A stretch of DNA of 28,846 nucleotides. It comes from a virus. The notes beneath the pieces were generated by a model. It was given only the letters and a program-made list of their open reading frames with translations. It was not told the DNA's origin and did no database searches. The stretch spans positions 1 to 28,846 of IMG/VR virus record IMGVR_UViG_3300031565_000259; one strand, given 5' to 3'. Shown in pieces: positions 14,433 through 20,963 of this stretch. A program made the translations under genes and the position numbers. Positions within the stretch are counted from its first letter, which is position 1. Each line of letters begins with the position of its first letter.

Positions 14433-14456
14433 CCGGGGGTGAACCACCACCCTCGG
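14433..14456 (+). other. Stem-loop in the intergenic leader of the DNA polymerase gene
   Basis: The bases CCGGGGGTG (14433-14441) pair with CACCCTCGG (14448-14456), with one G-U pair and a six-base loop. There is no T-tract after it, so it is not an intrinsic terminator. It lies 27 bases before the polymerase ATG and could affect mRNA stability or translation. The right arm also contains ACCCTC, the motif found at several promoters. Confidence 0.4.
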
Positions 14457-14482
14457 CGAGTAGCGGAAGAGTGAGAACTTCT

Positions 14483-16438
14483 ATGTCTAAATTATGGGTT
14501 GACTTTGAAACGCGTAGCCGTTGCGACCTTCGCAGCCGCGGCGTGTACAATTACGCGCAGGACGCCAGCACTGACGTTCTGTGTATGTCATACGCATTTG
14601 ATGACGAAGACGTGCGGACGTGGCTCCCCGGTGAGCCTTTCCCGCAAGCCGTCAAAGACCACAAAGGGCTGGTGTACGCGCACAACGCCGCGTTTGAGCG
14701 CCTGATATTCTGGTATGTCCTTCAGGTAAACTTCAAGCTGGAGCAGTTCTATTGCACCGCAGCGCAGGCCCGCGCCAACTGTGCGCCGGGCAGCCTTGAA
14801 GATGTGGGCCGGTTCGCTGGCGCGACCATGAAGAAAGACCACCGCGGCGGACAACTGATCCGCGCGCTGTCCATCCCGCAGTCAGACGGCACATTCCGCG
14901 AGGATGCCGCGCTGATGCAGGAGATGGTTGACTATTGCGAACAGGATGTGCGGGCCATGCGCGCCATCGCGCAGGCGCAGCGTCCGCTGTCGGCAGAAGA
15001 GTTGGCCGACTACCACACTAACGAGCGCATCAACGACCGCGGCGTCCTGCTTGACAGGCCGTTGGCGCTGGCGGCTGTGCGCTACGCTGAAACTGAATTG
15101 GCTGAGATACAAGACATCGTCGCAGAGGTGACGCAGGGCGAGATAACGTCCGTCCGCAGCCCCAAGATGCGTAAGTGGGTGCTGGACCGCGTAGGGCCGC
15201 AGGCGCTCGAACTGGCAACGCTTTACAAAGACGGCGAAGCCAAGCTATCCATTGACAAGAACGTGCGCGCTAACCTGCTCACGCTGGCGGAGGAGAACCC
15301 CGATGAAGTACCGGCAGAAGTTGCGGAAGTCATCCAGTGCGCAGACGATCTCTGGGCATCGTCCGTGGCAAAATTCCAGCGTGCCGCGGCGCTTGCTGAT
15401 GAGGAAGATTTTCGAGTTAGAGGAGCATTTGTATTTGCAGGAGGCAGTGCTACTGGCCGCGCTTCATCATTTGGGCTTCAGGTCCACAACTTCCCAAGAA
15501 AGTGTGCCGACGACCCTGCATTAGTACGGCAGGCTATGGTGCGCGGACACCAGATTGTCCCCGAATATGGTCGCCGCGTAACAGACGTCTTGAAAGGTAT
15601 GCTACGCCCTGCGCTGATGGCCGACAAAGGCAAGCGGCTGGTCGTCGCTGACTGGGCCGCCATCGAAGCGCGGGTGACGCCGTGGGCGTCCAACAGCATC
15701 TTTGGTGCGAACAAGCTGGACATCTTCGCCAAGGGTGAGGACGTTTACAAGCACAACGCTATGGCGACGTTCCATGTCGGCTATGACGATGTCGATAAAG
15801 ACCAGCGCCAGATCGGTAAGGTTCAAGAGTTGGCGTGTGGCTTTGCCGGCGGCGTAGGGGCCTTCGCCAGCATGGGTCGCATCTACGGCCTGATGATGTC
15901 TGAGAGCGACGCCAAGCGCATGGTGGACGCATGGCGCAGGGCTAACAAGTGGGCTGTGCCTTACTGGTCTGGCCTTGAGGAAACCTATATGCGCGCCATG
16001 CGGAACAAGGGCCGTGAGTTTACCATCGGGCGCGTCACATATTTATTTGATGGGCTGCATCTTTGGTATGCACTTCCGTCTGGCCGTGTGTTATGTTATC
16101 CTTTCGCCCGCTTTAACGAGGAAGGCGACCTGACCTATGCCAAGGCTTCATGGAAGCCAGCCGCAGATGCGAAAGAGTGGCCTAGGGCGCGGCTGTGGCG
16201 CGGTCTGGCGTGTGAGAACATCACGCAGGCTGTCGCTAACGACTTGCTGCGCGCCGCCTTACGTCGGTTGGATGACGTAGTGCTGCACATTCACGACGAA
16301 ATCGTCTTGGAAGTGCCAGCGGATGAAGCCGAAGCCGCCGCCGCGCGGCTGGTGCAGATTATGTGTGAGCCGCCACCTTGGGCAGCAGGGCTACCCCTGA
16401 ACGCTGAAGTGGCAATTATGGAACGATATGGCAAATAA
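14483..16438 (+). CDS. Family A DNA polymerase with 3'-5' exonuclease domain
   Basis: A 651-residue DNA polymerase I-type replicase of phages. The exonuclease motifs are intact: D-F-E-T (D7, E9), AHNAAFERLIF near residue 65, and DYCEQDVRAM near residue 150. Polymerase motif A is VADWAAIEARV near 387, motif B is the segment KDQRQIGKVQELACGFAGG near 437, and motif C is LHIHDEIVLEV near 602 with the catalytic H-D-E. I choose ATG 14483 (MSKLWVDFETRSR); the in-frame GTG at 14471 is too close to the GGAAGAG ribosome binding site, which is well placed for the ATG. It belongs to the rightward replication operon and would copy the phage genome with the following primase-helicase. All catalytic residues are present. 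Confidence 0.95.
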   Translation: MSKLWVDFETRSRCDLRSRGVYNYAQDASTDVLCMSYAFDDEDVRTWLPGEPFPQAVKDHKGLVYAHNAAFERLIFWYVLQVNFKLEQFYCTAAQARANCAPGSLEDVGRFAGATMKKDHRGGQLIRALSIPQSDGTFREDAALMQEMVDYCEQDVRAMRAIAQAQRPLSAEELADYHTNERINDRGVLLDRPLALAAVRYAETELAEIQDIVAEVTQGEITSVRSPKMRKWVLDRVGPQALELATLYKDGEAKLSIDKNVRANLLTLAEENPDEVPAEVAEVIQCADDLWASSVAKFQRAAALADEEDFRVRGAFVFAGGSATGRASSFGLQVHNFPRKCADDPALVRQAMVRGHQIVPEYGRRVTDVLKGMLRPALMADKGKRLVVADWAAIEARVTPWASNSIFGANKLDIFAKGEDVYKHNAMATFHVGYDDVDKDQRQIGKVQELACGFAGGVGAFASMGRIYGLMMSESDAKRMVDAWRRANKWAVPYWSGLEETYMRAMRNKGREFTIGRVTYLFDGLHLWYALPSGRVLCYPFARFNEEGDLTYAKASWKPAADAKEWPRARLWRGLACENITQAVANDLLRAALRRLDDVVLHIHDEIVLEVPADEAEAAAARLVQIMCEPPPWAAGLPLNAEVAIMERYGK

Positions 16439-16448
16439 GGAGCAAGCG

Positions 16449-18797
16449 ATGAGTGAGGATCGCACGAAATTCATAGAGTATATAACTGGCTTGGCGACAG
16501 ACAATGTCGGCGAGACAGCCCTTGTTGTGCGGCAGAAGCCGCAGCACGACAGCGACGGCAACATGATATTCCACGCAGACGGCGCGCCGAAGGCGACCTT
16601 CCCTGCGTTCCTGCCAGAAAAGACCCGCATGAAAGAAGGCGAGGCATGGTATGTCAACACAGGTTCGTTCATCGTTGACCGCTTTGTAGACGGCAAGCCG
16701 TCCGCCAAGTCGAGCAACGTCGAATATGTGCTGTTCATGATGCTGGATGACGTTGGCACGAAGTCAAAAGAGCCGCCACTTGACCCGACATGGATACTGG
16801 AAACCAGCGAAGGTTCGTTCCAATGGGGCTACGCGTTCAGCGAACAACCTAAGAAGGGCGACTTCTGCGCGGCCATCAAGGCCATCGCGGATGCAGGCTA
16901 CACTGACCCCGGCGCGACTAACGCCGTTCGCAACTGCCGTATCCCCGGCAGCGTCAACCTGAAGCAAGGGCGCAATAACTTTCCTGCGCGGCTGGTATCG
17001 TTCAACCCTGAGCGTGAATACACGCTGGACGAGATATGCAAGGCGCTGGACGTAACGCCAGAGGAAGGCGACACAGCCGAATATAAAGCCGTGCAGTTGC
17101 GCGACAATGGGCTGGACAACGTCCTGACATGGCTTGCTGAAAACAACCTAGTCCTGAGCGCGCCTAACGCTGACGGCTGGTGCGCCATCGTCTGCCCTAA
17201 CCATCAGGAACACAGCGACGGCATGATTGAGGCGCGCTACAAGCCGCTGGATCGTTCGTTCTGCTGCTATCATGGGCACTGCCAAAACTTAGACAGCCGC
17301 ACGTTCCTTGATTGGGTAGCCAATGAAGGTGGCCCGAAGGTAACGCCGGGCTTGCGTGATGAACTAATCGCTGAACGTCTGGCGTCGATGTATGACAAGA
17401 TAGCGCCGAACGAGGCGTTTCCTGATGAGGCCGCAGCGCGTGTGCGTGAGGTCGAAAAGAAAGAAGCAGGACGGCTGGAACAAAGCGAATGGTTCGAGCG
17501 TTTCGCCTATATCCAGTCCGACGATTGCTATTTCGACATGGTGACGCGTCAAGAGATAGGGCGTAACGTCTTTAACGCCCTGTTCCGTCACGTTGACTGC
17601 AAATCCCTGCATGGCAAGAAGCCCCGCATTTCGGCGTCTTATTATTTTGACGAGCGCCGGCAGGATCGCGGCGCACCTGCGTTGTCGGCGGTGACGTTCG
17701 CCGCTGGCGATGACGTGTTGGTGACGCGCGACGGGTTGGTTTACGGCAACCGCTGGACAAACGCCCGCCCTGACGTGTCCAGTAGCGATGACATCGCCGA
17801 CCATGACGTTGAACCTTGGCTGGAGCATTGCCGCAATCTGGTGTCGGACGACGCAGAGTTAGACCACATCCTTGACGCTATGGCGTTTAAGATACAGCAC
17901 CCGAACGTCAAGATTAACCATGCCATCCTGATTGGCGGTGATGAAGGCGCGGGCAAGGACAGTATGTTCCAGCCGTTTCTGTGGGCGCTCGGCGGTAAGC
18001 ATTGGCGCAATCGGTCAGTCATTGAGGCTGGCGGCTTGGACAGCCAGTGGGGCTATGCGCTTGAGGCTGAAGTTGTCATCCTGAACGAACTAAAGGAGCC
18101 AGAGGCGCGTGAACGGCGCGCTATGGCTAACAAGCTGAAGCCGCTCATCGCTGCGCCGCCTGAAACGCTGTCGGTCAATCGCAAGGGGATGCACCCTTAT
18201 GAGTTGGTCAACCGCCTGATGGTGGTGGCTTACACGAACGATCCACTGCCTATCACGCTGCCGACACAGGACCGCCGCTGGTTCTGCGTCTGGACGCGCG
18301 CGCCGCGTATGACAACGGCGGCGGCTAAGGCGCTGTGGGGCTGGTATGAGGCCGGCGGCTATGAGAAGTGCGCCGCTTGGCTGCATCAGCGCGACGTGTC
18401 GGCGTTCAACCCTGCCGCTGCGCCGCCAGTGACCGAATGGAAGCTGAACATGGTCGAGCATGGCATGAGCGTAGCGGAAAGCTATCTTGTGGACATGATG
18501 CGGCTTCGGTCGGGCGTGTTCTCTGATGGCGTCATCGGTGGGCCTTTCCATCGCATCTGTGACGCGCTGGCGGTTAACGTGCCAGCGGGCGTTAAAATCC
18601 CACAGGCTGCGCTGCTGCACGCGCTAAAGGAAGCGGGTTGGATCGACATTGGCCGCATCAACTCGAAAGAATATCAAAACAAGAAACACATCTTTGCCGC
18701 GCCAGAGGCGTTGGAAAAGCACAGCAAGTCAGAATTGCGCCGCATGGCTGAAGAATTGCCAAAGCCCAACACGATGTCAAACTTAGGCAAGATTTGA
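16449..18797 (+). CDS. Primase-helicase (AEP-like primase N-terminus, DUF5906/D5-like helicase C-terminus)
   Basis: A 782-residue multidomain protein. ATG 16449 is preferred over 16428 because AAGGAG lies seven bases before it; the stop of the polymerase gene falls between the two. Residues 1-200 carry a primase-polymerase-like domain with VLFMMLDDVGTK (near 95), LDPTWILETSEGSFQW and CRIPGSVNLK (near 165), as in RepB-like/archaeo-eukaryotic primases. A Cys/His-rich segment (WCAIVCPNHQEH and CCYHGHC, residues about 243-290) may bind zinc. The C-terminal helicase has Walker A GGDEGAGKD near 495, Walker B VVILNELKE near 541 and an Arg pair in TQDRRWFCVW near 606, matching the DUF5906 group of SF3-like helicases. 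It would unwind and prime the phage fork for the polymerase encoded upstream. Confidence 0.9.
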   Translation: MSEDRTKFIEYITGLATDNVGETALVVRQKPQHDSDGNMIFHADGAPKATFPAFLPEKTRMKEGEAWYVNTGSFIVDRFVDGKPSAKSSNVEYVLFMMLDDVGTKSKEPPLDPTWILETSEGSFQWGYAFSEQPKKGDFCAAIKAIADAGYTDPGATNAVRNCRIPGSVNLKQGRNNFPARLVSFNPEREYTLDEICKALDVTPEEGDTAEYKAVQLRDNGLDNVLTWLAENNLVLSAPNADGWCAIVCPNHQEHSDGMIEARYKPLDRSFCCYHGHCQNLDSRTFLDWVANEGGPKVTPGLRDELIAERLASMYDKIAPNEAFPDEAAARVREVEKKEAGRLEQSEWFERFAYIQSDDCYFDMVTRQEIGRNVFNALFRHVDCKSLHGKKPRISASYYFDERRQDRGAPALSAVTFAAGDDVLVTRDGLVYGNRWTNARPDVSSSDDIADHDVEPWLEHCRNLVSDDAELDHILDAMAFKIQHPNVKINHAILIGGDEGAGKDSMFQPFLWALGGKHWRNRSVIEAGGLDSQWGYALEAEVVILNELKEPEARERRAMANKLKPLIAAPPETLSVNRKGMHPYELVNRLMVVAYTNDPLPITLPTQDRRWFCVWTRAPRMTTAAAKALWGWYEAGGYEKCAAWLHQRDVSAFNPAAAPPVTEWKLNMVEHGMSVAESYLVDMMRLRSGVFSDGVIGGPFHRICDALAVNVPAGVKIPQAALLHALKEAGWIDIGRINSKEYQNKKHIFAAPEALEKHSKSELRRMAEELPKPNTMSNLGKI

Positions 18798-18823
18798 CAT
18801 CTGATATACAGCGATGATATACG
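18794..18823 (+). promoter_or_regulatory. Candidate promoter at the end of the primase gene
   Basis: A perfect TTGACA box (18794-18799) overlaps the primase stop codon. After 18 bases comes TATACG (18818-18823), preceded by TG at -1 from an A, the extended -10 pattern. The sequence TGATATAC occurs twice (18802-18809 and 18815-18822). A start near 18829-18831 would produce only a short RNA ending at the terminator. Confidence 0.4.
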
Positions 18824-18828
18824 TTTAG

Positions 18829-18891
18829 GGTCGGCTATGCTCCGCTGACCTGATTAAACCCCCGACGTCCTCACTCCGTCGGGGGTTTTTT
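18829..18891 (+). ncRNA. Possible short two-hairpin RNA between convergent operons
   Basis: About 63 bases follow the candidate promoter without an open reading frame. They hold a first hairpin (GGTCGGC 18829-18835 with GCTGACC 18844-18850, eight-base loop, one G-U pair) and then the strong terminator hairpin with a T-tract. This is the layout of a small regulatory RNA gene: promoter, hairpin, linker, terminator. It may instead be just the 3' untranslated end of the replication mRNA. Confidence 0.35.
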
Positions 18892-18893
18892 AT
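18856..18893. terminator. Strong intrinsic terminator, probably bidirectional
   Basis: CCCCCGACG (18859-18867) and CGTCGGGGG (18877-18885) form a perfect nine-pair, GC-rich stem with a nine-base loop, followed by six T on the plus strand. On the minus strand the stem is followed by TTTAAT, a weaker tract. It lies between the ends of the rightward replication operon and the leftward small-gene operon, so it probably ends both transcripts. Confidence 0.88.
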
Positions 18894-18896
18894 TGT

Positions 18897-19148
18897 CTAG
18901 TCTACTATTGCTGTGATGTTAGCCACTTGGCCTTTCCAATACGCTATGGTGTCGCGTTCCGCATTGTCGCTGTTGTCTTCGTCAATGACGAACCCTTCGA
19001 CAGAGCGATTGCTGTCTAGCGCATACCACGTGTAGCCATCGGCAAGCCACACTATAGCTTTGCCGGGTTCGTCGAACTCAACATTACTGTCAAAGCGCGG
19101 GTCTTTGGCGACGGCTGCGCGGATGTATTTTGCTGTCAAGTAAGTCAT
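18897..19148 (-). CDS. Small hypothetical protein with its own promoter
   Basis: An 83-residue acidic protein (MTYLTAKYIRAAVAKDPRFD, then AIVWLADGYTWYALDSNRSV). I choose ATG 19148, with AAGGAAAG about 8-10 bases upstream, over the in-frame ATG at 19175. The arrangement of short strands (W-L-A-D-G-Y-T-W-Y-A-L) suggests a small alpha/beta domain. No function is recognised. It is the last gene of the leftward set and the only one there with a clear promoter of its own (19211-19238) and a palindrome in its leader, which implies separate control, perhaps early or constitutive expression. It ends four bases before the terminator hairpin. Confidence 0.75.
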   Translation of the reverse strand: MTYLTAKYIRAAVAKDPRFDSNVEFDEPGKAIVWLADGYTWYALDSNRSVEGFVIDEDNSDNAERDTIAYWKGQVANITAIVD

Positions 19149-19179
19149 GCTCCACTTTCCTTTTATCAATGTCAAAGAA

Positions 19180-19207
19180 CCATCAAGGCGGTTTCCCGTC
19201 TTGATGG
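19180..19207. promoter_or_regulatory. 28-base palindrome at the transcription start of the last leftward gene
   Basis: CCATCAAGGCGG (19180-19191) and CCGTCTTGATGG (19196-19207) are inverted copies with one mismatch and a four-base spacer. On the minus strand the loop reads GAAA, a GNRA tetraloop. The palindrome begins four bases after the -10 box (19211-19216), so it covers the expected start point. It can be an operator for a repressor or a protective hairpin at the 5' end of the mRNA. Confidence 0.65.
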
Positions 19208-19210
19208 CTC

Positions 19211-19238
19211 ATTATAACATAGTTTGAGGGTATGTCAA
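19211..19238 (-). promoter_or_regulatory. Near-perfect sigma70 promoter, leftward
   Basis: On the minus strand both boxes match the consensus exactly: TTGACA (19233-19238) and TATAAT (19211-19216), with a 16-base spacer. The spacer begins TACCCTC, the motif also found just after the -35 box at 22644-22671. It drives the 83-residue protein gene starting at 19148. Confidence 0.82.
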
Positions 19239-19303
19239 TAACTTTCTTTCCTTTGTTTTCAAAGACTTATGAGAAAGTTATTTTTATTGTCTTTTGTTTT
19301 CAG

Positions 19304-19483
19304 TCAGTTAAACCCTGCCGCAGACCTTTTTTTCAGTTTTCTATAGCGGCCTTCAACAGAGGCAATCGTAAGCCCCATTTGCTCCGCCATGTAGGCCGGT
19401 CTTAGGCCATGCGCGTAATAGCTTATCAACTCTGCATCCATTTCAGGTGTCCACACGCGCCTAGTCCGTCTTACTAATGGCAT
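19304..19483 (-). CDS. Small helix-turn-helix (Myb/GcrA-like) DNA-binding protein
   Basis: A 59-residue basic protein. It opens with an Arg-rich arm (MPLVRRTRRV), then W-T-P-E-M-D-A-E-L-I-S-Y-Y-A-H-G-L, a helix, a turn and a second helix (PAYMAEQMGLTIASVEGRYR) that ends in KLKKRSAAG. The opening W-T-P-E, an internal G-L and I-A-x-x-M-G-x-T-x-x-S-V-x-x-R-x-x-K-L is the pattern of Myb/SANT-like and GcrA-like DNA-binding domains. The start ATG overlaps the stop of the gene before it (TAATG at 19485-19481), so it is in the leftward operon. It is the only recognisable DNA-binding protein of that operon and is a candidate for the regulator of the repeated ACCCTC sites; this link is inference. Confidence 0.75.
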   Translation of the reverse strand: MPLVRRTRRVWTPEMDAELISYYAHGLRPAYMAEQMGLTIASVEGRYRKLKKRSAAGFN

Positions 19484-19665
19484 TATTCATCCTTTAATGC
19501 GGCTTCTGCGTCTTCGATCAATTCAATCGGCGGCCAGCGCAGATAGGCCACATGGTCGGCGGTTATCACGCCCAGAAACTCCAGATACTCCATCAGGCGA
19601 TAGGCCAAGGTTTCGGCTGCGCGTTCGGTGTATCTGTCGGGCAGTGTGTCATCATCATCAATCAT
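19483..19665 (-). CDS. Small acidic hypothetical protein
   Basis: A 60-residue acidic protein (MIDDDDTLPDRYTERAAETL, then YRLMEYLEFLGVITADHVAY and EDAEAALKDE). I choose ATG 19665, in an ATGA overlap with the stop of the preceding gene, over an in-frame ATG at 19722 that would overlap that gene by 61 bases. A GGGAC sequence lies about 9 bases upstream. The three predicted helices could form a compact bundle. No family is recognised. The overlap on both sides (the next start is inside its TAA) shows coupled translation with the helix-turn-helix gene that follows. Confidence 0.68.
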   Translation of the reverse strand: MIDDDDTLPDRYTERAAETLAYRLMEYLEFLGVITADHVAYLRWPPIELIEDAEAALKDE

Positions 19666-19904
19666 TTGCTTTGTCCCTTTGTAACTGGTCTGGCTGTCAT
19701 CTGTTGTATTGTCGTCGGACATATGGCTTGCGCCTCATCGGCTGGATAGGGCGCTACGTTGGCGCTGGTGTGCGTTATGCGTCCGTTTGCGTCGTAATGC
19801 TCGGTAACTGTCGATCCGTCATCGTTCAGGACAACAGCAAGGTCTGGGTATAAGCGCAGCGGCCTTCCCGTCTTAGGGTCTAGGCGGTATTTCACGTTTA
19901 TCAT
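19662..19904 (-). CDS. Small hypothetical protein
   Basis: An 80-residue protein (MINVKYRLDPKTGRPLRLYP, then DLAVVLNDDGSTVTEHYDAN and an Ala/Pro-rich C-terminus). ATG 19904 follows the stop of the gene before by one base, and AAGGA is about 10 bases upstream; a TTG at 19913 is possible but less likely. The first half looks beta-stranded with D-P-K-T-G-R-P-L-R, a phrase close to D-P-K-T-G-R-Y in the neighbouring 67-residue protein. No function is recognised. Its stop overlaps the next start (ATGA). Confidence 0.68.
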   Translation of the reverse strand: MINVKYRLDPKTGRPLRLYPDLAVVLNDDGSTVTEHYDANGRITHTSANVAPYPADEAQAICPTTIQQMTARPVTKGQSK

Positions 19905-19905
19905 G

Positions 19906-20091
19906 TCAAACAATCCTTGTGATGAAGGTGACGCCGTTCACAGTGCGACACTTGAACGTCTTACCGTTGCGGATGCCGTATTGGCTGACGTTGCGGCTGG
20001 TGCGCTTGGCATCGCCGCGCTTGGTGGCTGGCATAGAGACAACCTCGCCTACGGCGATGTCGCCCATTGGATATGTCATTGGTCTTGTCAT
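19906..20091 (-). CDS. Small basic hypothetical protein
   Basis: A 61-residue basic protein (MTRPMTYPMGDIAVGEVVSM). The C-terminal half, NVSQYGIRNGKTFKCRTVNG followed by VTFITRIV, resembles a small winged or beta-hairpin nucleic-acid-binding unit seen at the end of several short phage proteins, but I cannot name a family. The ATG at 20091 is in an ATGA overlap with the stop of the upstream gene, and its ribosome binding site is supplied by the last copy of a tandem AGGAAC repeat inside that gene. Translation is therefore likely to depend on the gene before it. Confidence 0.68.
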   Translation of the reverse strand: MTRPMTYPMGDIAVGEVVSMPATKRGDAKRTSRNVSQYGIRNGKTFKCRTVNGVTFITRIV

Positions 20092-20234
20092 TTGCTTTGT
20101 TCCTGTTCCTGTTCCTGTTCCTTGCGGCGCTCCGCAAACGTCTTACCGTCTATGCTGCTCCGCAAAGGCCATGCGCTGTCGGACGATATGCGATGCTTAC
20201 GCCCCATAGGGGCGGCTTGTTGTGGCTTTATCAT
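20088..20234 (-). CDS. 48-residue hypothetical protein with Glu-Gln repeat
   Basis: A small basic protein (MIKPQQAAPMGRKHRISSDS, then AWPLRSSIDGKTFAERRKEQ) that ends in four Glu-Gln pairs and S-K. The repeat is encoded by four tandem AGGAAC units. The ATG at 20234 overlaps the stop of the preceding gene (ATGA) and has AAGGA nine bases upstream; its own stop overlaps the next start in the same way. These double overlaps are the main evidence for a real gene. It is below 60 codons. No function is recognised; the basic N-terminal half could bind nucleic acid. Confidence 0.62.
   Translation of the reverse strand: MIKPQQAAPMGRKHRISSDSAWPLRSSIDGKTFAERRKEQEQEQEQSK
20099..20122. repeat. Tandem hexanucleotide repeat, four perfect copies of GTTCCT
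   Basis: Four uninterrupted six-base units; the minus strand reads AGGAAC, so each copy contains AGGA, a ribosome binding site core. The array codes for the Glu-Gln tail of the 48-residue protein and lies 8 bases before the ATG of the next gene. Change in copy number would keep the frame. Confidence 0.9.
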
Positions 20235-20434
20235 GGCTGCTTGTCCTTTTTGACGTAGCGGCCTGTCTTAGGGTCGCGCAGGGTCGCGTGACGTTTCCAG
20301 AATAGCAATTCGGCACTGTCGCGCGTCCATGCGGCTTGCCATGCATCGCCGCGCTTGACGGCTTCCCATATCAGAAAGGCGGTGAACAGTTGCGCGGCTA
20401 ACATTAGCGCAATGATGGTTTGATAATGGTTCAT
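20231..20434 (-). CDS. Small membrane-anchored hypothetical protein
   Basis: A 67-residue protein with one N-terminal hydrophobic segment (residues about 6-24, TIIALMLAAQLFTAFLIWEA), likely a transmembrane helix or uncleaved anchor, followed by a charged cytoplasmic or periplasmic part (WTRDSAELLFWKRHATLRDP) and a basic end (KTGRYVKKDKQP). The ATG at 20434 has GAGGAT about eight bases upstream. Its stop overlaps the next start (ATGA). By position in a leftward set of small genes it may act on the host membrane, for example in exclusion or control of lysis, but nothing in the sequence shows this. Confidence 0.75.
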   Translation of the reverse strand: MNHYQTIIALMLAAQLFTAFLIWEAVKRGDAWQAAWTRDSAELLFWKRHATLRDPKTGRYVKKDKQP

Positions 20435-20494
20435 TTGGTTAATCCTCTAATAAAAGGGTGATGAGAAAGAGAGCGGCTCCACAAAGAACCGCTA

Positions 20495-20704
20495 TCATTC
20501 TGCCATATCATCCAGCAGGGCGTTATTCTCAGCCACTAGGCGGTCGTATAGTATTTGTAACGCCTCCAGTTCATCATCAACGCCTACCAGACGCTCTAAG
20601 CGCTCCAGCAGGACAAATTCTAGTTCGGTGCGGACGTTGTCCTGTGCGTAGCGCGTCAATTCGCAGTCGTGCATCATGCGTAAATAGTTGCGGTCGTTTG
20701 TCAT
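20495..20704 (-). CDS. Small helical (coiled-coil) hypothetical protein
   Basis: A 69-residue acidic protein (MTNDRNYLRMMHDCELTRYA). Residues 20-66 have leucine-type heptads (ELEFVLLERLERLVGVDDEL, EALQILYDRLVAENNALLDD) and should form a coiled coil or helical hairpin. I choose ATG 20704, which follows the preceding stop by one base, over ATG 20788 inside the upstream gene. Proteins of this type may be oligomeric adaptors or inhibitors, but no family is recognised. After its stop there is a 60-base gap with a short hairpin (AGCGG at 20472 with CCGCT at 20489), which might weaken transcription of the next gene. Confidence 0.7.
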   Translation of the reverse strand: MTNDRNYLRMMHDCELTRYAQDNVRTELEFVLLERLERLVGVDDELEALQILYDRLVAENNALLDDMAE

Positions 20705-20705
20705 G

Positions 20706-20939
20706 TTATTCGCCCTCCAAGCCAAGCAGGCCAATGACTTCATACAGTTCGGCACATTCCATGCCGCTTGCCACGCATACGTCCACAAGGCCGCGCAGTG
20801 ACGGCTCCAGCATATCCAGCGCGTGAAGGTTCTCGACGCTATCGTCGTATAGCTTGCCCTCAGTGTTGACGGCGTTACCCATTAGGACGCAATCGCGGTT
20901 TTCGAGTAATTCCCGCACAGTTCTAAAAATATCGTTCAT
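20706..20939 (-). CDS. Small acidic hypothetical protein
   Basis: A 77-residue acidic protein (MNDIFRTVRELLENRDCVLM), with later segments SVENLHALDMLEPSLRGLVD and ECAELYEVIGLLGLEGE. Mainly helical by composition. The ATG at 20939 has a strong AAGGAG about nine bases upstream, one of the best ribosome binding sites in this operon. It is followed one base after its stop by the coiled-coil protein gene, with which it probably forms a translational pair. I do not recognise a family. Confidence 0.72.
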   Translation of the reverse strand: MNDIFRTVRELLENRDCVLMGNAVNTEGKLYDDSVENLHALDMLEPSLRGLVDVCVASGMECAELYEVIGLLGLEGE

Positions 20940-20963
20940 GATTTTAGTCTCCTTTTAAATTGG

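Noticed and set aside
18856-18893. Terminator stem contains GACGTC, the core of the five-copy motif
   Set aside because: It is part of a perfect stem and lacks the full nine-base word, so it is likely coincidence.
20472-20493. Hairpin in the gap before the 67-residue membrane protein as a terminator
   Set aside because: The stem is interrupted and the following tract is CTCTTTCTC rather than a T run, so at most it attenuates transcription weakly.
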